Source of the DNA: Pirellula sp. SH-Sr6A
GTDB taxonomy: Bacteria > Planctomycetota > Planctomycetia > Pirellulales > Pirellulaceae
Length of the DNA: 64,000 nucleotides
NCBI RefSeq assembly: GCF_001610875.1
Contig: NZ_CP011272.1
Coordinates: 1,035,988 to 1,099,987, forward strand
Direction of reading: 5' to 3'
In this document: positions 49,766-59,759 of the stretch, piece by piece
Layout of the letters: each line of letters begins with the position of its first letter
Numbering within the stretch: the stretch's first letter is position 1
Notes under the pieces: model-generated
What the model was told of the DNA's origin: nothing
Databases searched by the model: none
What the model saw: the letters and a program-made list of their open reading frames with translations, nothing else
Position numbers and translations under genes: made by a program

Positions 49766-50641
49766 TTAGCCGACTAAGAACCGCATGAGTTGCTGCTCGA
49801 CTTCAAAATCCCCTTCGTTGAGGACTTCATGCCGTAACCGGTCCGACGCATGGGCTTGCACAACTCCTGCGGGAACCGAACGGCAAAACCGCGACGTTCC
49901 CGCCGGGTCAACACAGCGGTCGATCGTGGAATAAAGACATAACGTTGGCTTCTCCCATTTTCTCTCCATCTCCTGGACAATTCTTGCGCTGCTCAACATG
50001 AATCGAGCCAAGTTCCCGCAGATTCTAGAATGAACCCTCGCGTCTCGTCGGTACGCTTCCACCACGTCCGGTCGCGAACATATCCAGTCTGGCCGCAGAC
50101 CATTCGAAACTGTAAAGGTCGGATGGATCACACCCAATGTTCGAATAAGAAATCGCTCCAGCCGATTCAGTCGAATCTGCAACGCTGGGGACGATAACAC
50201 GGCCGAGTGGAATCTCTCCGCCAAGCGTCCTATCGACGAATCGGGCACCCTCAGCGCCTCCGCGAAAAACCTAGCAACGAGCAGCCCCCCCAAACTGTGC
50301 CCCAGTAGAACGGTCCTCGTGGCGCTCTCTCCCCACTCCCTCGCCTCCAGCAATTCCACCATGTCGGATAACAATTGATCTTCCGATGTGAGCACACCTC
50401 GCTTGCCGCTGGATAAACCGTGACCGCGATGATCCCAAGCAAACACCTCCCAGCCCTGCTCTACCCATCGCCTCGCCAGCGCGTCATAGCGACCGCTGTG
50501 CTCGCCCAGTCCATGCACCAACAGCAATCTTCCTGCACTCGATGCAGAGGATCTCCCCTGGATGTCGGGCTTCCAAGTCCGACAATAAAGAAGTGCCCCA
50601 TCTCGAAGCGAAAGGGTCTCCTCGGTGCATCGCATTGTCAT
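49766..50641 (-). CDS. Alpha/beta hydrolase, monoacylglycerol lipase-like (S33)
   Basis: 291 residues. LLLVHGLGEHSGRYDALA, then FAWDHRGHGLSSGKRG and VLLGHSLGGLLVARF contain the nucleophilic Ser (GHSLG); YSTIDRCVDPAGTSR and a late His complete the triad region. Such enzymes hydrolyse monoacylglycerols or lysophospholipids. First host gene right of the prophage. Confidence 0.82.
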   Translation of the reverse strand: MTMRCTEETLSLRDGALLYCRTWKPDIQGRSSASSAGRLLLVHGLGEHSGRYDALARRWVEQGWEVFAWDHRGHGLSSGKRGVLTSEDQLLSDMVELLEAREWGESATRTVLLGHSLGGLLVARFFAEALRVPDSSIGRLAERFHSAVLSSPALQIRLNRLERFLIRTLGVIHPTFTVSNGLRPDWICSRPDVVEAYRRDARVHSRICGNLARFMLSSARIVQEMERKWEKPTLCLYSTIDRCVDPAGTSRFCRSVPAGVVQAHASDRLRHEVLNEGDFEVEQQLMRFLVG

Positions 50642-50740
50642 TCTTCATTTCACTCTATTCGCGAGGAATGCATCACGGGTTCTGCTGTGCTCGTCCTCAA
50701 TAGCCCAAGTATACCCATCCTGCCGGTATAATCACTTGAA

Positions 50741-53700
50741 CTACTCCGTCGGTACCTTGGAGCTCTCGGTTGCGTATTTCGGTTTCGGTAATGGTTTGAC
50801 CGCAGCAACCTCCTCCAATAGAACCTCGACCCCTTTCTCCAGTTGCTTGTCGGTACCTGCTGGAAGCTCTCCCGGCAAAGGCCAAACGACGATGTCAGGC
50901 AATGCACCGTTTAACTCCATATCCAGCCCGCTTTCGATCGAAAACCAGCCCCGAAACGGAGCGCGCAGGACACCAACGTCCGTGACTCGAGCGACACCGG
51001 TACTTACCACTCCACCCGCTGTCTGAACTCCAACGACTTTTCCTCGCTTCAAAACTTTGATTGCGTGACTAAAGATCTCCGCGTTGCTATAGCTGTTCTG
51101 ATTGCACAAGACAACGATGGGTTTGGACCATGTCGCGTAAATCATGCGATCATGAGGGTACCCCTCGCCTCCATTTCGCGGGACCGTGATCGCATGCCGC
51201 GGCTGTGTGAGTGCGGTAAGCAAATGATCGGTGGTCGATCCACCTCCATTGTCCCGAACATCGATCACAAGACCATCACGGCCATATCCAACGTTATATA
51301 GCTGGCGTTCGAATTCGAGAAAGCTGCCGGCGTCCATGGCCCGAATATGGAGATAGCCCAGCTTTCCATTCGAGAGCTTCTCAACCATTTGACGATTGTG
51401 TTCCATCCATTGGTCATAGAGCAGCGTTCTTGCTTGCCGATAGGTAATTGGCCTCAGTTGGATCGAAAGGGTTTCCACTGCATCCTGAGCCCGTTTTCGA
51501 TCAACCGTTAGGTCGATATTGCGATCGACAAACCCGTTGAGCACCAAGCTAAGATCCATGGAAGGGTCGACCTTTTGACCATCAACCATGGTTATGACAT
51601 CACCCGCCTTGAGCTTGCTCGTCTCCAGATCCCCAGGTCCTCCGGGGAGAACATCGCGGATGCGAAGCCCTGGCCCTTGGAACCCCTCTTCGAATCGAAC
51701 TCCCAGATGCGCCGTAACGATCGGTGACTTCTCCGCCGATTCCCCTTCCGCCCCAGGCTCCGATAACCCGGTGCCAGGGGTGAATCCAAGGTGAGAGCCA
51801 TTGAGTTCCCCCAACATTAGCTCCACGATCTCAGCCAATCCTGATTCATCGTAGGCCTGCCCGGCAGCACGCTCGTATTTGCGACGGATCTCGTCCCAGT
51901 TCTTATTCCCCATCGCCCGGTCATACCACAGCTCCCCCATGGTTTGCCAAGCGACGTTAAACCCTTCTCGAAGGCGACCGGACCGCGATCGCTCCTGTCG
52001 AACGGTGAAGGTGAAATCGGTGAGTTTCTCTCCCCCTTCCAGTTTCGCGGGAACACCTCGATTGTGCCCGAGAATCGCATTGGATGCTTTGGTCCATCGC
52101 GCACTGGCCAACGTCGTCGAGCTCATCAACTTGGGCTGCAATTTGTCAGGAAACTCGACACTGTACCATCCCTGTTTATTCTCGACCGACGCAGAGAAAG
52201 CGAGCTTCTTTCCATCTGGCGAGAAGAGGAGATTCCCCTCCGAAGTGTCAGGAAGATTGATTCGCCGGATCCGTTCATGGATCTTGTCCAAATCGATTCG
52301 AAACTCTTTCGACTCACCCTCTTCTTTGGTCCTCTTGCCCTCTTTGGACACTGCCGCTGGACCGTTCTTTCCATCCGGGTTCGCATCGTCCGACTTGCCT
52401 TCCGTCGGTTTGGGATCGTTCGCTTTTCGCTTATTCATCGCCTCCAACGCCTTCTCCAACCGTCTATCCCGCGATGTCTTCTCATCGAGTTCTTCTTGCA
52501 GATAAACGTAGAAGACATCTGACTCCTCCGCGAATCTCCGCCCCGTAAACGCTAACAATTTGCCATCGGCTGAAAAAACGGGATTGCGATCGTTATCAGG
52601 ATGCCGGGAAACGTTTACCGGTGCCGACGATTTGTCCAATGGCATGACAAAGATCTCACTATTGAAATCATTGTCTTGCGTGGCATAGGCAATCCACTTG
52701 CTGTCGGGCGAAATCGAGTAATCGACATCACTAAAACCTTGAAGCAGTGTGACGACCTCTTTCGACATCAAGTCCATCGCATGGAGATCACCCCGTCCGG
52801 CTTGAAAAAGAAGCTTCTTTCCGTCTGGAGTGAATTGGAGATTCGACTCCGAAGCCGGTGTGTTCGTCAACCTAGTTTCGACAAATGCGCTCTGCTGCCA
52901 CCAGAAACGATCCGGCTGTTTGGGTTCCGCTTTCCAAATATCGACCTGACCACGTTCGGCTCGAGTGAAGTACAGAGTCTTTGCGTCCATCGCAAAGAGT
53001 GGACTCCCCTCGATCGCATCGGTCGCGGTAGCGCGGATCGGCTCGCGCAACTCGGTATCCATTACCCAAAGATCACCGCCTGCCGCTAACGCTATATCCA
53101 GTCCATCGTCGGAAAAAGCGACCGCATCGGCTTTCGAAAGACTTGCAAAAAGCTTGTCATCTCGAAGTCCCGTGTCCGTATTGATTCGAATCTCAATCTT
53201 TTTCGGTGCATCGTCTTGTTGCGGAATCACCGAATAGAGATCAAAGAGGTGGCGGAAGACGAGGGTTGACCCATCGCGTGATAACGTCGGCTTGACAATC
53301 GAGTCTTCATCGAAACCCGCAATTTGTTTCTGTTTTGGTGATTTACCCTCCTCTTTGGGAAAACGATAACGCCAGAGATCGAATCCCGACTCGTCTCCTT
53401 TGGTGAAGTAGAATCCAGTGTCATTTGGCATCCACAATGGCCACATGCACTCGACTCCTTCGTGAAGCAGTTCCGTCGTCTTTTTCGACTCCAAATCCAG
53501 GTTCCAAATCTGAGAGGCGCGTTCACCGTGGTAACCTTTACGCCACCAGCGTTCCCCTTCGCGAGTGAATAGGACTCGCTTCCCGTCGTGAGAGAGTGAC
53601 GCAAAGATCGCGGTATCGTCGAGGAGAACCTGGTCCGCCTTTCGCTCTTCTAAGGACACCTTTAGGAGACGCTGCCCTCCCCTCCAGTAGTGATCGCGTT

Positions 53701-54127
53701 GCCCAATCGCCAAAACGCTTTTTCCATCCGGAAACCAATCCGCGATCGAGTAGCCTTCGGTGTGGAAAGTTTTTTGAATCGGAACGCCACCTCGAGCGTC
53801 CATGACATGAATCTGGTTGGAACCCGATCGATCGCTGACGAACGCAATCTTCGAGCCGTCGGGTGAAAACTTCGGCTGCGAATCGACAGCCGGGTGGTTG
53901 GTCAAGCGAGTCGCATCCCCTCCCGTCGTGGGCACTGTCCAAATCTCGTTTGCCCACCGAAACGCCAATATCTTGCCGTCCGGAGACAACGCCGGGTCGG
54001 TGGCCATTTGTATGGCTACAGCCTCGTCACCTAAAGACAAGCCTGGGGAACCAGCTGTGAAAAAGATGGCAATAGGCAAACCAAAAAGCAAAATCCGAGA
54101 ACGCAGGGACGGAGACGCGAACAGCAT
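50741..54127 (-). CDS. Tricorn-like S41 peptidase with propeller and PDZ domains
   Basis: About 1,128 residues from ATG 54127, which begins a signal peptide (LLFGLPIAIFFTAGSPG); the longer frame lacks one. Order: PD40-type propeller repeats (ALSPDGKILAFRW, FSPDGSKIAFVSDRSG, SPDSKWIAYATQD), a Lys/Glu linker, an internal TCI-like segment, a PDZ domain (VLPGGPGDLETSKLKAGDVI) and a C-terminal S41 peptidase (GLVIDVRDNGGGSTTDHLL, CNQNSYSNAEIFSHAIK with the likely catalytic Ser). It degrades peptides in the periplasm-like space. Typical of planctomycetes. Confidence 0.88.
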   Translation of the reverse strand: MLFASPSLRSRILLFGLPIAIFFTAGSPGLSLGDEAVAIQMATDPALSPDGKILAFRWANEIWTVPTTGGDATRLTNHPAVDSQPKFSPDGSKIAFVSDRSGSNQIHVMDARGGVPIQKTFHTEGYSIADWFPDGKSVLAIGQRDHYWRGGQRLLKVSLEERKADQVLLDDTAIFASLSHDGKRVLFTREGERWWRKGYHGERASQIWNLDLESKKTTELLHEGVECMWPLWMPNDTGFYFTKGDESGFDLWRYRFPKEEGKSPKQKQIAGFDEDSIVKPTLSRDGSTLVFRHLFDLYSVIPQQDDAPKKIEIRINTDTGLRDDKLFASLSKADAVAFSDDGLDIALAAGGDLWVMDTELREPIRATATDAIEGSPLFAMDAKTLYFTRAERGQVDIWKAEPKQPDRFWWQQSAFVETRLTNTPASESNLQFTPDGKKLLFQAGRGDLHAMDLMSKEVVTLLQGFSDVDYSISPDSKWIAYATQDNDFNSEIFVMPLDKSSAPVNVSRHPDNDRNPVFSADGKLLAFTGRRFAEESDVFYVYLQEELDEKTSRDRRLEKALEAMNKRKANDPKPTEGKSDDANPDGKNGPAAVSKEGKRTKEEGESKEFRIDLDKIHERIRRINLPDTSEGNLLFSPDGKKLAFSASVENKQGWYSVEFPDKLQPKLMSSTTLASARWTKASNAILGHNRGVPAKLEGGEKLTDFTFTVRQERSRSGRLREGFNVAWQTMGELWYDRAMGNKNWDEIRRKYERAAGQAYDESGLAEIVELMLGELNGSHLGFTPGTGLSEPGAEGESAEKSPIVTAHLGVRFEEGFQGPGLRIRDVLPGGPGDLETSKLKAGDVITMVDGQKVDPSMDLSLVLNGFVDRNIDLTVDRKRAQDAVETLSIQLRPITYRQARTLLYDQWMEHNRQMVEKLSNGKLGYLHIRAMDAGSFLEFERQLYNVGYGRDGLVIDVRDNGGGSTTDHLLTALTQPRHAITVPRNGGEGYPHDRMIYATWSKPIVVLCNQNSYSNAEIFSHAIKVLKRGKVVGVQTAGGVVSTGVARVTDVGVLRAPFRGWFSIESGLDMELNGALPDIVVWPLPGELPAGTDKQLEKGVEVLLEEVAAVKPLPKPKYATESSKVPTE

Positions 54128-54304
54128 GGAATAATGTTCCAACTGGAGGATGGGGATGACAAAGCAGTGTTGGAGAGGATTGGGGGGAAGCTCTATATTG
54201 GTCCATCTCGTCGCCGATAGCAAGACTTGCGATTCCCGGAATGGAGGGGGTCGAACCCATTTTTAATCCTGTCAACTTTTCCGATTTCAAGAGGAGACCG
54301 CCGC

Positions 54305-55564
54305 GTGCCCACCACGGATCCCGCCACCCTCGTTGAAGCGCTCTTTGTTAGCGATTTTCGCAGGATTTATTCGACGTTGGCCAAACTGCTCGGCGACTGG
54401 GATCTGGCCGAAGAGTCAACCCATGAAGCGTTTGCAATCGCTGTCGAACAGTGGCGAATTCATGGCATACCTTCCAAACCCGTATCGTGGCTGATTTCCA
54501 CCGGTCGTTTCAGAGCGATTGATCTGTTGCGGGCGAAAGGGCGACTGAACAAACATGCGGAGCACATTGCTCGTCGAATCGAGACCATCGAGCAGGGGAA
54601 TCAAGGGAAAGGGGATCACGATGTTGAAGACGATCGCCTCCGGTTGATTTTCGCCTGCTGCCACCCATCGATCGATTTCCAAGTTCAAGTACCGTTGACG
54701 CTCCGAGAAGTTTGCGGATTGACGACCGAGGAGATTGCAAGCGCTTTTCTCGTCCCCACGCCAACTATGGCGCAGCGAATTGTTCGGGGAAAAAAGAAGA
54801 TCCAGGCGGCCCGAATTCCCATCGACATTCCATCGGAAGAGGAATTGCCCGACAGGCTACATGCCGTTCTATCTGTTGTATATTTGGTTTACAACGAAGG
54901 GTACTCAGCGAGCGGTGGCGACACGGCCGTGCGGAGTGACTTAACCCAGGAAGCGATTCGACTGTGTCGATTGATTGTGGAGTTGCTACCCGACCCAGAA
55001 GCCATGGGGCTCCTCGCGCTCATGTTGCTTCAAGAATCTAGACGCGCAACCCGGGTCGACGCCAACGGTGACATCGTGTTACTGGAAGAGCAAGATCGTT
55101 CGCAATGGGATCAGCGTTTGATCCAAGAAGGCATGGCTTGGATCCAGCTCGCTACCCAACAGCGAAAGCTCGGCCCTTTTCAAGCTCACGCGTGGATCGG
55201 GTCCTTCCACGCAACAGCCAGCCATGCGACCGAGACGAAATGGTCGGAGATTATCCGATGGTACGGCATTTTGCAGGCGATCTCGCCGTCGCCTGTGGTG
55301 GAGCTGAACCGGGCGGTTGCCGTCGCGATGCGCGACGGTCCGGAGACCGGCCTAGCACTGATCGAAAAGTTGATGAGCACAGGGGTATTGAAGGATTACC
55401 ACTTGATCCACGCAGCCCGCGCCGACCTCTATCGGCGTCTGGGAGCGTGGAGCGAAGCACGCGAGTGTTACGAGAACGCGATTTCGCTGTGCAATCAATC
55501 CGCCGAGAAACGATTCCTAGCAAGGAGGCTTCTCGAAATCTCCGCCTGCCAAAAAGGTCGATGA
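54305..55564 (+). CDS. ECF sigma factor with C-terminal helical extension (ECF42-like)
   Basis: 419 residues from GTG 54305 with GAGGAG 8 bases upstream. Sigma region 2: FRRIYSTLAKLLGDWDLAEE, then WLISTGRFRAIDLLRAKGRL; region 4: LTLREVCGLTTEEIASAFL, VPTPTMAQRIVRGKKKI. The ~200-residue C-terminal part has TPR-like helices (AWIGSFHATASHA, NRAVAVAMRDGPETGLALIE). This architecture defines the ECF42-type group, which is usually next to DGPF/YCII genes, as here. The extension probably controls activity in place of an anti-sigma factor. Confidence 0.85.
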   Translation: MPTTDPATLVEALFVSDFRRIYSTLAKLLGDWDLAEESTHEAFAIAVEQWRIHGIPSKPVSWLISTGRFRAIDLLRAKGRLNKHAEHIARRIETIEQGNQGKGDHDVEDDRLRLIFACCHPSIDFQVQVPLTLREVCGLTTEEIASAFLVPTPTMAQRIVRGKKKIQAARIPIDIPSEEELPDRLHAVLSVVYLVYNEGYSASGGDTAVRSDLTQEAIRLCRLIVELLPDPEAMGLLALMLLQESRRATRVDANGDIVLLEEQDRSQWDQRLIQEGMAWIQLATQQRKLGPFQAHAWIGSFHATASHATETKWSEIIRWYGILQAISPSPVVELNRAVAVAMRDGPETGLALIEKLMSTGVLKDYHLIHAARADLYRRLGAWSEARECYENAISLCNQSAEKRFLARRLLEISACQKGR

Positions 55565-55652
55565 AATCCGACTACGGCTTGTCGAATCAACGCCGCGAGG
55601 GTCGACCAAGTCAGTCTGAAGTTATGATTTTCTGTTTCTAAGGGGATGCACA

Positions 55653-56444
55653 ATGAAGTACATGTTGTTGATTTACAGCGAAGAAGGCGGCTGGACTGAC
55701 CAGGAACGAGAAGCCTGCATGGTGGAGTCGATGAAGATCTGCGACGAACTGGCTTCGCAAGGAAAATTCATTGACGCCTCCCCACTCGAATCGGTGGCGA
55801 CGGCTACGTCGGTTCAGATTCGAAATGGCAAACGGATCTTGATGGATGGACCGTTCGCAGAGACTCGAGAGCAGTTGGGAGGTTTCTACATCATCGATGT
55901 CGAAAATTTGGACGAAGCCATCGCGATTGCATCCCGTCTACCACCCGCGTCGAGGGGAACGGTCGAAGTCCGCCCACTCTTTAGTCTCGAGCACTTGCGA
56001 GGCTCGATTCCACCCCCTGTCCGGACAACGCCCTCATTGACTCCGTATCTGTTTTTTTCTGGTCGATGCGACGAGGCGATCCAATACTATCGTACGCATC
56101 TGGATGGGGAATTGCAGATGCTGATGCGGTTCTCGGAGAGCCCCGATCCGGTACCAGAGGGGATGCTACCACCGGGATTTGAGACCAAGGTGATGCATGC
56201 GTCGATGACGGTTGCCGGAATCCCTCTCATGCTTTCGGACGGGTGCGAAGAACAGGCTCAGTTTCGCGGTTTTCGGCTCGCTCTCACAGTGCCGGACAGC
56301 CCCACGGCGCATCGGTACTTCGCCGCCCTAGCCGATGGAGGGGCCATCGACATGCCCCTGACGAAGACCTTTTGGTCACCCTGCTATGGCATGGTTACAG
56401 ACCGCTTCGGGGTGGAATGGATGGTCATGGTTGTAGAGAACTAA
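55653..56444 (+). CDS. YCII (DGPF)-VOC fusion protein
   Basis: 263 residues. Residues ~1-115 are a YCII/DGPF domain (MKYMLLIYSEEGG, ILMDGPFAETREQLGGFYII). Residues ~130-263 are a PhnB-like VOC/glyoxalase domain (PYLFFSGRCDEAIQYYRTHL, ending MVTDRFGVEWMVMV). DGPF proteins are encoded beside ECF42 sigma factors and are probable targets. The fusion of the two domains in one protein is less usual. Confidence 0.85.
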   Translation: MKYMLLIYSEEGGWTDQEREACMVESMKICDELASQGKFIDASPLESVATATSVQIRNGKRILMDGPFAETREQLGGFYIIDVENLDEAIAIASRLPPASRGTVEVRPLFSLEHLRGSIPPPVRTTPSLTPYLFFSGRCDEAIQYYRTHLDGELQMLMRFSESPDPVPEGMLPPGFETKVMHASMTVAGIPLMLSDGCEEQAQFRGFRLALTVPDSPTAHRYFAALADGGAIDMPLTKTFWSPCYGMVTDRFGVEWMVMVVEN

Positions 56445-56628
56445 CGGAAGTTGACGTTGAGTCCCATAACGCGTTCTTTGACGATCGAAGCAGCCCATTA
56501 AAACTTCGTCGTGCAACCGCTTCCGTTTTGCCTCATTTCGGTTGCACGCATGCCCGACAACTACCGTTGACATTAAAAATGGCTGCCCCTGCCAATGCGT
56601 CGATAGATTCAATCGTGGGGTATTCGTT

Positions 56629-57981
56629 ATGGCATCGCTTTCGAGCTTTTTCTCTAGTTCTACTTCAACCCAGGCCAGTTTACCGCACGAGGCGTCGCGG
56701 TTGCGTGAGGAATGCAATCGACTGCAAGCAACGATCGATGGTATTTCGAATTCGACGGCGATGATCGAGTTCTCGCCAGAAGGTATCATCCAGGCGGCAA
56801 ACTCCAAGTTCCTTCAAACGATGGGATACACCTCGACGGAGATCGTTGGACAGCACCATCGCATCTTTGTTGATGGCGATTTTGCACGCAGTAGCGATTA
56901 CAGAACTTTCTGGCATCGCCTTGCTTCCGGTGAGCATTTCGAAGGGCAGTTCTGCAGGCAAGCTAAGGGAGGCCGTGAGGTTTGGATTCGTGCAACGTAC
57001 AATCCCATTCGAAATCAGGATGGGATCATCGATCGCATCGTCAAACTCGGCACTGATATCACCGACCAGAAGCTTCGCGAAGCCGAATTAGGTAGCCAAA
57101 TCGAAGCGGCCAGTCGCTCCTTTGCCATCATCGAATTTGACTTGGACGGAACGATTCTACGTGCGAATGACAACTTTCTCCAAGCGATGCAGTACAGCTT
57201 GTCGGAGATCCAAGGGAAACATCACCGCATTTTCGTCGATCCAGCCGAGCATCACACAGCAGCGTATACCGAGTTTTGGCAGGCCTTGAGACGAGGCGAT
57301 TTCCAAGCGGGAGAGTTCAAACGGTTTACTAAATCCGGAAAGCCCGTGTGGATTCAGGCCTCCTACAATCCCATGTTTGATAGCCGGGGCCGAGTGATGC
57401 GAGTCATCAAATATGCCGTGGACGTAACGTCTGCAGCAATGCGCCGAGTCAAAGCGAATGAGATCAGTGAAGTCATTTCGGACAACACGTCTCAGTTCAC
57501 CCAAACCATCAATGAGATTTCGCACGGCGTCAATCGCACAGCGACGTTATCGCAGGAAGCGAAGGGACTTACCGACAACACCAAAATCGTTGTCAACCGG
57601 CTGGACGATTCAAGTCGAATCATTGGCAAGGTGATCGAGGTCATTCAAGAATTGGCAGATCAAACGAATTTGCTCGCACTGAATGCAACGATTGAATCGG
57701 CCAGGGCGGGAGAAGCAGGACGTGGCTTTGCAGTCGTGGCGAGCGCGGTCAAAGAACTGGCCAAGCAAACCGGCAACGCTACGAAGGATATAGCTTCTAC
57801 AGTTGGAGAAATCCAACGAAACATTCAGGAAGTGGTCCATTCAACCGATGGTATCTCGAAGAGTATCTCCGAGGTCAGCGCCAGCATGTCGCAGATCGCC
57901 GCAGCCATCGAAGAGCAGTCGGTCACCATGCGATCGATCAGTCATACCGCGGACGAGTTACGAGAGCTGAGTACGACTTAG
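56629..57981 (+). CDS. Soluble methyl-accepting chemotaxis-type protein with two PAS domains
   Basis: 450 residues from ATG 56629. Two PAS/PAC units (~45-165 and ~170-290), each with a [18 protein letters not shown] segment, then a cytoplasmic signalling hairpin with the tip [20 protein letters not shown] and [16 protein letters not shown]. No membrane segment, so it senses an internal signal such as redox or a haem ligand. It would act on CheA. Confidence 0.88.
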   Translation: MASLSSFFSSSTSTQASLPHEASRLREECNRLQATIDGISNSTAMIEFSPEGIIQAANSKFLQTMGYTSTEIVGQHHRIFVDGDFARSSDYRTFWHRLASGEHFEGQFCRQAKGGREVWIRATYNPIRNQDGIIDRIVKLGTDITDQKLREAELGSQIEAASRSFAIIEFDLDGTILRANDNFLQAMQYSLSEIQGKHHRIFVDPAEHHTAAYTEFWQALRRGDFQAGEFKRFTKSGKPVWIQASYNPMFDSRGRVMRVIKYAVDVTSAAMRRVKANEISEVISDNTSQFTQTINEISHGVNRTATLSQEAKGLTDNTKIVVNRLDDSSRIIGKVIEVIQELADQTNLLALNATIESARAGEAGRGFAVVASAVKELAKQTGNATKDIASTVGEIQRNIQEVVHSTDGISKSISEVSASMSQIAAAIEEQSVTMRSISHTADELRELSTT

Positions 57982-58014
57982 TTGCCCCAAACATCGGAAG
58001 TGAACCGAAACACC

Positions 58015-59700
58015 ATGAGCGCACTGGTTTCAAATCCCGCATTGAGAGTCCTGCTGCGCGGTGTTTTGGTTTGGTCTCCACTTTGGATCTTCACGACCTG
58101 CCTTTTCGCAGCGATGGGGATAACGTATGCGTTCTTTCTCAAGTCGGATACGTACATAGCATCGCAGGCGCTGTTGGTTCGAGATGAAGCCAACGGCGCT
58201 GTGATGCGGCTCGGACGTTTTCAAAGTCAAGCGGAGATGAAGGCGGCTCAGGAAACCATCCTCGAAATGGCAAAGAGTCACCAAGTAGTGCGCGACGCTC
58301 TGCTGGTTGTTGGAAAGCCTCCGTCGCTGGTGAACTGGTTTGGAATGTCCGACTTTGAAGGAGACTATCCGAGCAACGACTTGGTCGAAGAAACCGCGAA
58401 GCAGGCCATCCTGATTCATGCGCCGAAAGGGGTCGAATTCGGAGCAACCGAAGTGATCTACTTGGATATCAAGGCGTCGACTACAGAGCACGCACTTCAA
58501 CTCAATCGCGCTCTGTGCGATGCGCTGGAGTCCCGCTTGCAGCAACTTCGAAAGCTGCGAGCCGACAGCGTCATCGACGAACTCGTATTTGCTCGCGATG
58601 CAGCACGCGCCGCCTTGATGGAGTGCACGCATGATCTGAATGAAATCGAGCAACGGGCCGGTGCGGATCTAGCGGACCTTCGCGGCATGACCGACGCGAT
58701 CGGCTCTGGCTCCACGTCCAAGGTGGAGTTGGAACAGATCAAAATTGAAATTCGTCAAATCGAAACCGCTCGTCAATCGCTTCTCTCCGATCGAGAGATG
58801 CTTGAGAAGGCGAGCCGCGATCCGTCCAGTTTCGTCGTCGCCCCTGCAAGCTTTCTCAACTCGCACCCAGGCCTAAGGCGTTTGAGAGAAGGCCTGGTGG
58901 ATGCACAAATCGCGGATGCCAATATCCGGGGAAAATTCACGGAGGAACATCCTGTCGTGATTGCATCCCGTTCCGCGCAAGAATCGATCTTGGAGCGATT
59001 CCACGAAGAGTTGAAGGCATCCTTTTCTAGTATCGACTCGGATATTGCGTTGCACGACAGACGCTTGGAGCGAATGCAGGAACAAAAGAGAAGTATCGAA
59101 AGTCGACTGCAGAACTTGGCAAAGGACCGAGCGCACTACGCAAATCTCATTGCCGAGGTAAAGTCGCGAACCGCCATAGTCGAATCCGCGGAACGCGAGC
59201 TGGCGGAAGCTCAGGCCGCTCGCGATTCCTCGCTGGCAACCAGTCTGCTCACGCGCTTGGATACACCGATCGTAAGTGACAAACCCATCGGTCCGGGCAA
59301 GACAACTCTATCGGGAATGTGCGCCATCGCAGGCCTCGTTTTTGGCTTGGGGATTGTATTTGCCATCACCCCGATCGATTTCGGTCCTACTTATGGACGA
59401 CGCGCTGTGGACCGAGTCAGCGGAAGGCGAGCCATGGACAACGACGAGCCGAAACGATCCGTTGAAGCGACTGCAGAGGCGTCCGCCACACCCCCGATCG
59501 CCACAGCAGAGAAAATCGATGACGCGATTCGAGAGATAGCCATGATGAAGGGGACGCAACCGGCAACAAGAGAGGAAGAGGATGCGGTTCAGAGCAAAGT
59601 TCAAGAACTGAAGTCGCTCCTTCAATCTCAAGGACAGGATGCGGATACCGAAATCCTCCAACGGTACGGCTGGACCAAACCACGGCCGTCCAAGCTTTAA
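58015..59700 (+). CDS. Wzz/GumC-type chain-length determinant-like protein
   Basis: 561 residues from ATG 58015 (TTG 57982 is possible). A membrane helix at ~18-40 (WSPLWIFTTCLFAAMGITYA), Wzz-type start, a long periplasmic coiled coil (~190-430), and a second membrane helix at ~445-465 (AIAGLVFGLGIVFAITPIDF). A cytoplasmic tail of ~95 residues follows. It probably regulates exopolysaccharide length; no tyrosine kinase domain is fused. Confidence 0.7.
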   Translation: MSALVSNPALRVLLRGVLVWSPLWIFTTCLFAAMGITYAFFLKSDTYIASQALLVRDEANGAVMRLGRFQSQAEMKAAQETILEMAKSHQVVRDALLVVGKPPSLVNWFGMSDFEGDYPSNDLVEETAKQAILIHAPKGVEFGATEVIYLDIKASTTEHALQLNRALCDALESRLQQLRKLRADSVIDELVFARDAARAALMECTHDLNEIEQRAGADLADLRGMTDAIGSGSTSKVELEQIKIEIRQIETARQSLLSDREMLEKASRDPSSFVVAPASFLNSHPGLRRLREGLVDAQIADANIRGKFTEEHPVVIASRSAQESILERFHEELKASFSSIDSDIALHDRRLERMQEQKRSIESRLQNLAKDRAHYANLIAEVKSRTAIVESAERELAEAQAARDSSLATSLLTRLDTPIVSDKPIGPGKTTLSGMCAIAGLVFGLGIVFAITPIDFGPTYGRRAVDRVSGRRAMDNDEPKRSVEATAEASATPPIATAEKIDDAIREIAMMKGTQPATREEEDAVQSKVQELKSLLQSQGQDADTEILQRYGWTKPRPSKL

Positions 59701-59759
59701 GCAAGGAACGGCCCAAGCGTCTCGTCGCACCTCTTTCGCGTGGGGACTTGCCTCGCTTC

